Source: Atribacterota bacterium (GTDB taxonomy: Bacteria > Atribacterota > Phoenicimicrobiia > Phoenicimicrobiales > Phoenicimicrobiaceae). Taken from it: a stretch of 57,820 nucleotides of DNA. This document shows, one piece after another, positions 57,553 to 57,820 of this stretch. The stretch covers positions 1 through 57,820 of the forward strand of contig JAUWHZ010000027.1 of NCBI GenBank assembly GCA_030605615.1, given 5' to 3'. The translations under genes were made by a program, and so were the position numbers. The notes beneath the pieces are model-generated. The model had not been told where the DNA came from. It saw only the letters and a program-made list of their open reading frames with translations, and searched no databases. Position 1 is the first letter of the stretch. Every line of letters begins with the position of its first letter.

Positions 57553-57820
57553 TCAAGCACTTTTTAAACTTTTTAGATACATCGGATGTATTGATCGATG
57601 CTCCTTGATATACCGGGTATTATTCCGGATTATAGTACAGGCCACCTTAAGCAGTTTATTGGCAATATTATTCAAGACTAAGGGCTTGGCTTTACCCTGA
57701 TCTAGTTTACGTAAATAATAGCGTCTAAAGGTTACATTATGGGTGGACACCGATTGAGCAGCCAGCCGCAGGAGTTTACGGCTTGGCCCAGGTCCAAAGT
57801 GGCGAATTTTCGCCCTTTTA
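57553..57820 (-). mobile_element. IS110/IS1111-type transposase, C-terminal part (5' end beyond window)
   Basis: Minus-strand frame open to window edge: AKIRHFGPGPSRKLLRLAAQSVSTHNVTFRRYYLRKLDQGKAKPLVLNNIANKLLKVACTIIRNNTRY. Confidence 0.75.

Noticed and set aside
57553-57750. 65-aa ORF as a standalone host gene
   Set aside because: Same frame is open to the window edge and encodes an IS110-like transposase C-terminus.

Overview
AT-rich bacterial chromosomal segment with about 45 mostly co-directional (+) genes. Gene content fits a deep-branching, probably diderm candidate-phylum bacterium (Atribacterota-like; this is inference, not tested). Main blocks: (i) SPASM-protein tail, a RAYT/IS200-like REP transposase and a beta-helix lipoprotein (0-5 kb); (ii) PGI/PMI, a TagO/WecA-like transferase, a GalE-like epimerase and a TagA/WecG enzyme fused to a degenerate TagO-like membrane domain (5-10 kb); (iii) mreD, a ZnuABC-like ABC transporter, PBP2 and rodA (10-17 kb); (iv) TIGR03960/TIGR03936, RNase E/G, L21, L27 and Obg (17-23 kb); (v) giant TPR protein, ExbB/TolQ, ExbD/TolR, a TonB/TolA-like N-terminus fused to DUF3048, and XerC/D (23-31 kb); (vi) PNP, mtnA, murA, mreB, S55 (SpoIVB-type) peptidase and ispDEF (31-40 kb); (vii) nadD, yqeK (frameshifted), LCP and rsfS (40-44 kb); (viii) DUF554, a PAS-GAF-GGDEF-HD-GYP protein, pgk, a CsoR-like regulator with operator, mcsA-mcsB-clpC-radA and a truncated IS110-type transposase (46-58 kb). 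The strongest unexplained signals are the TonB-like/DUF3048 fusion in an ExbBD locus, the TagO-like pseudoenzyme/TagA fusion, a REP family with a fixed GTGCCWGGCAC core but changing, mutually complementary arms near a RAYT gene, and a second mosaic of intergenic inverted-repeat words confined mostly to 27-46 kb and the right edge.
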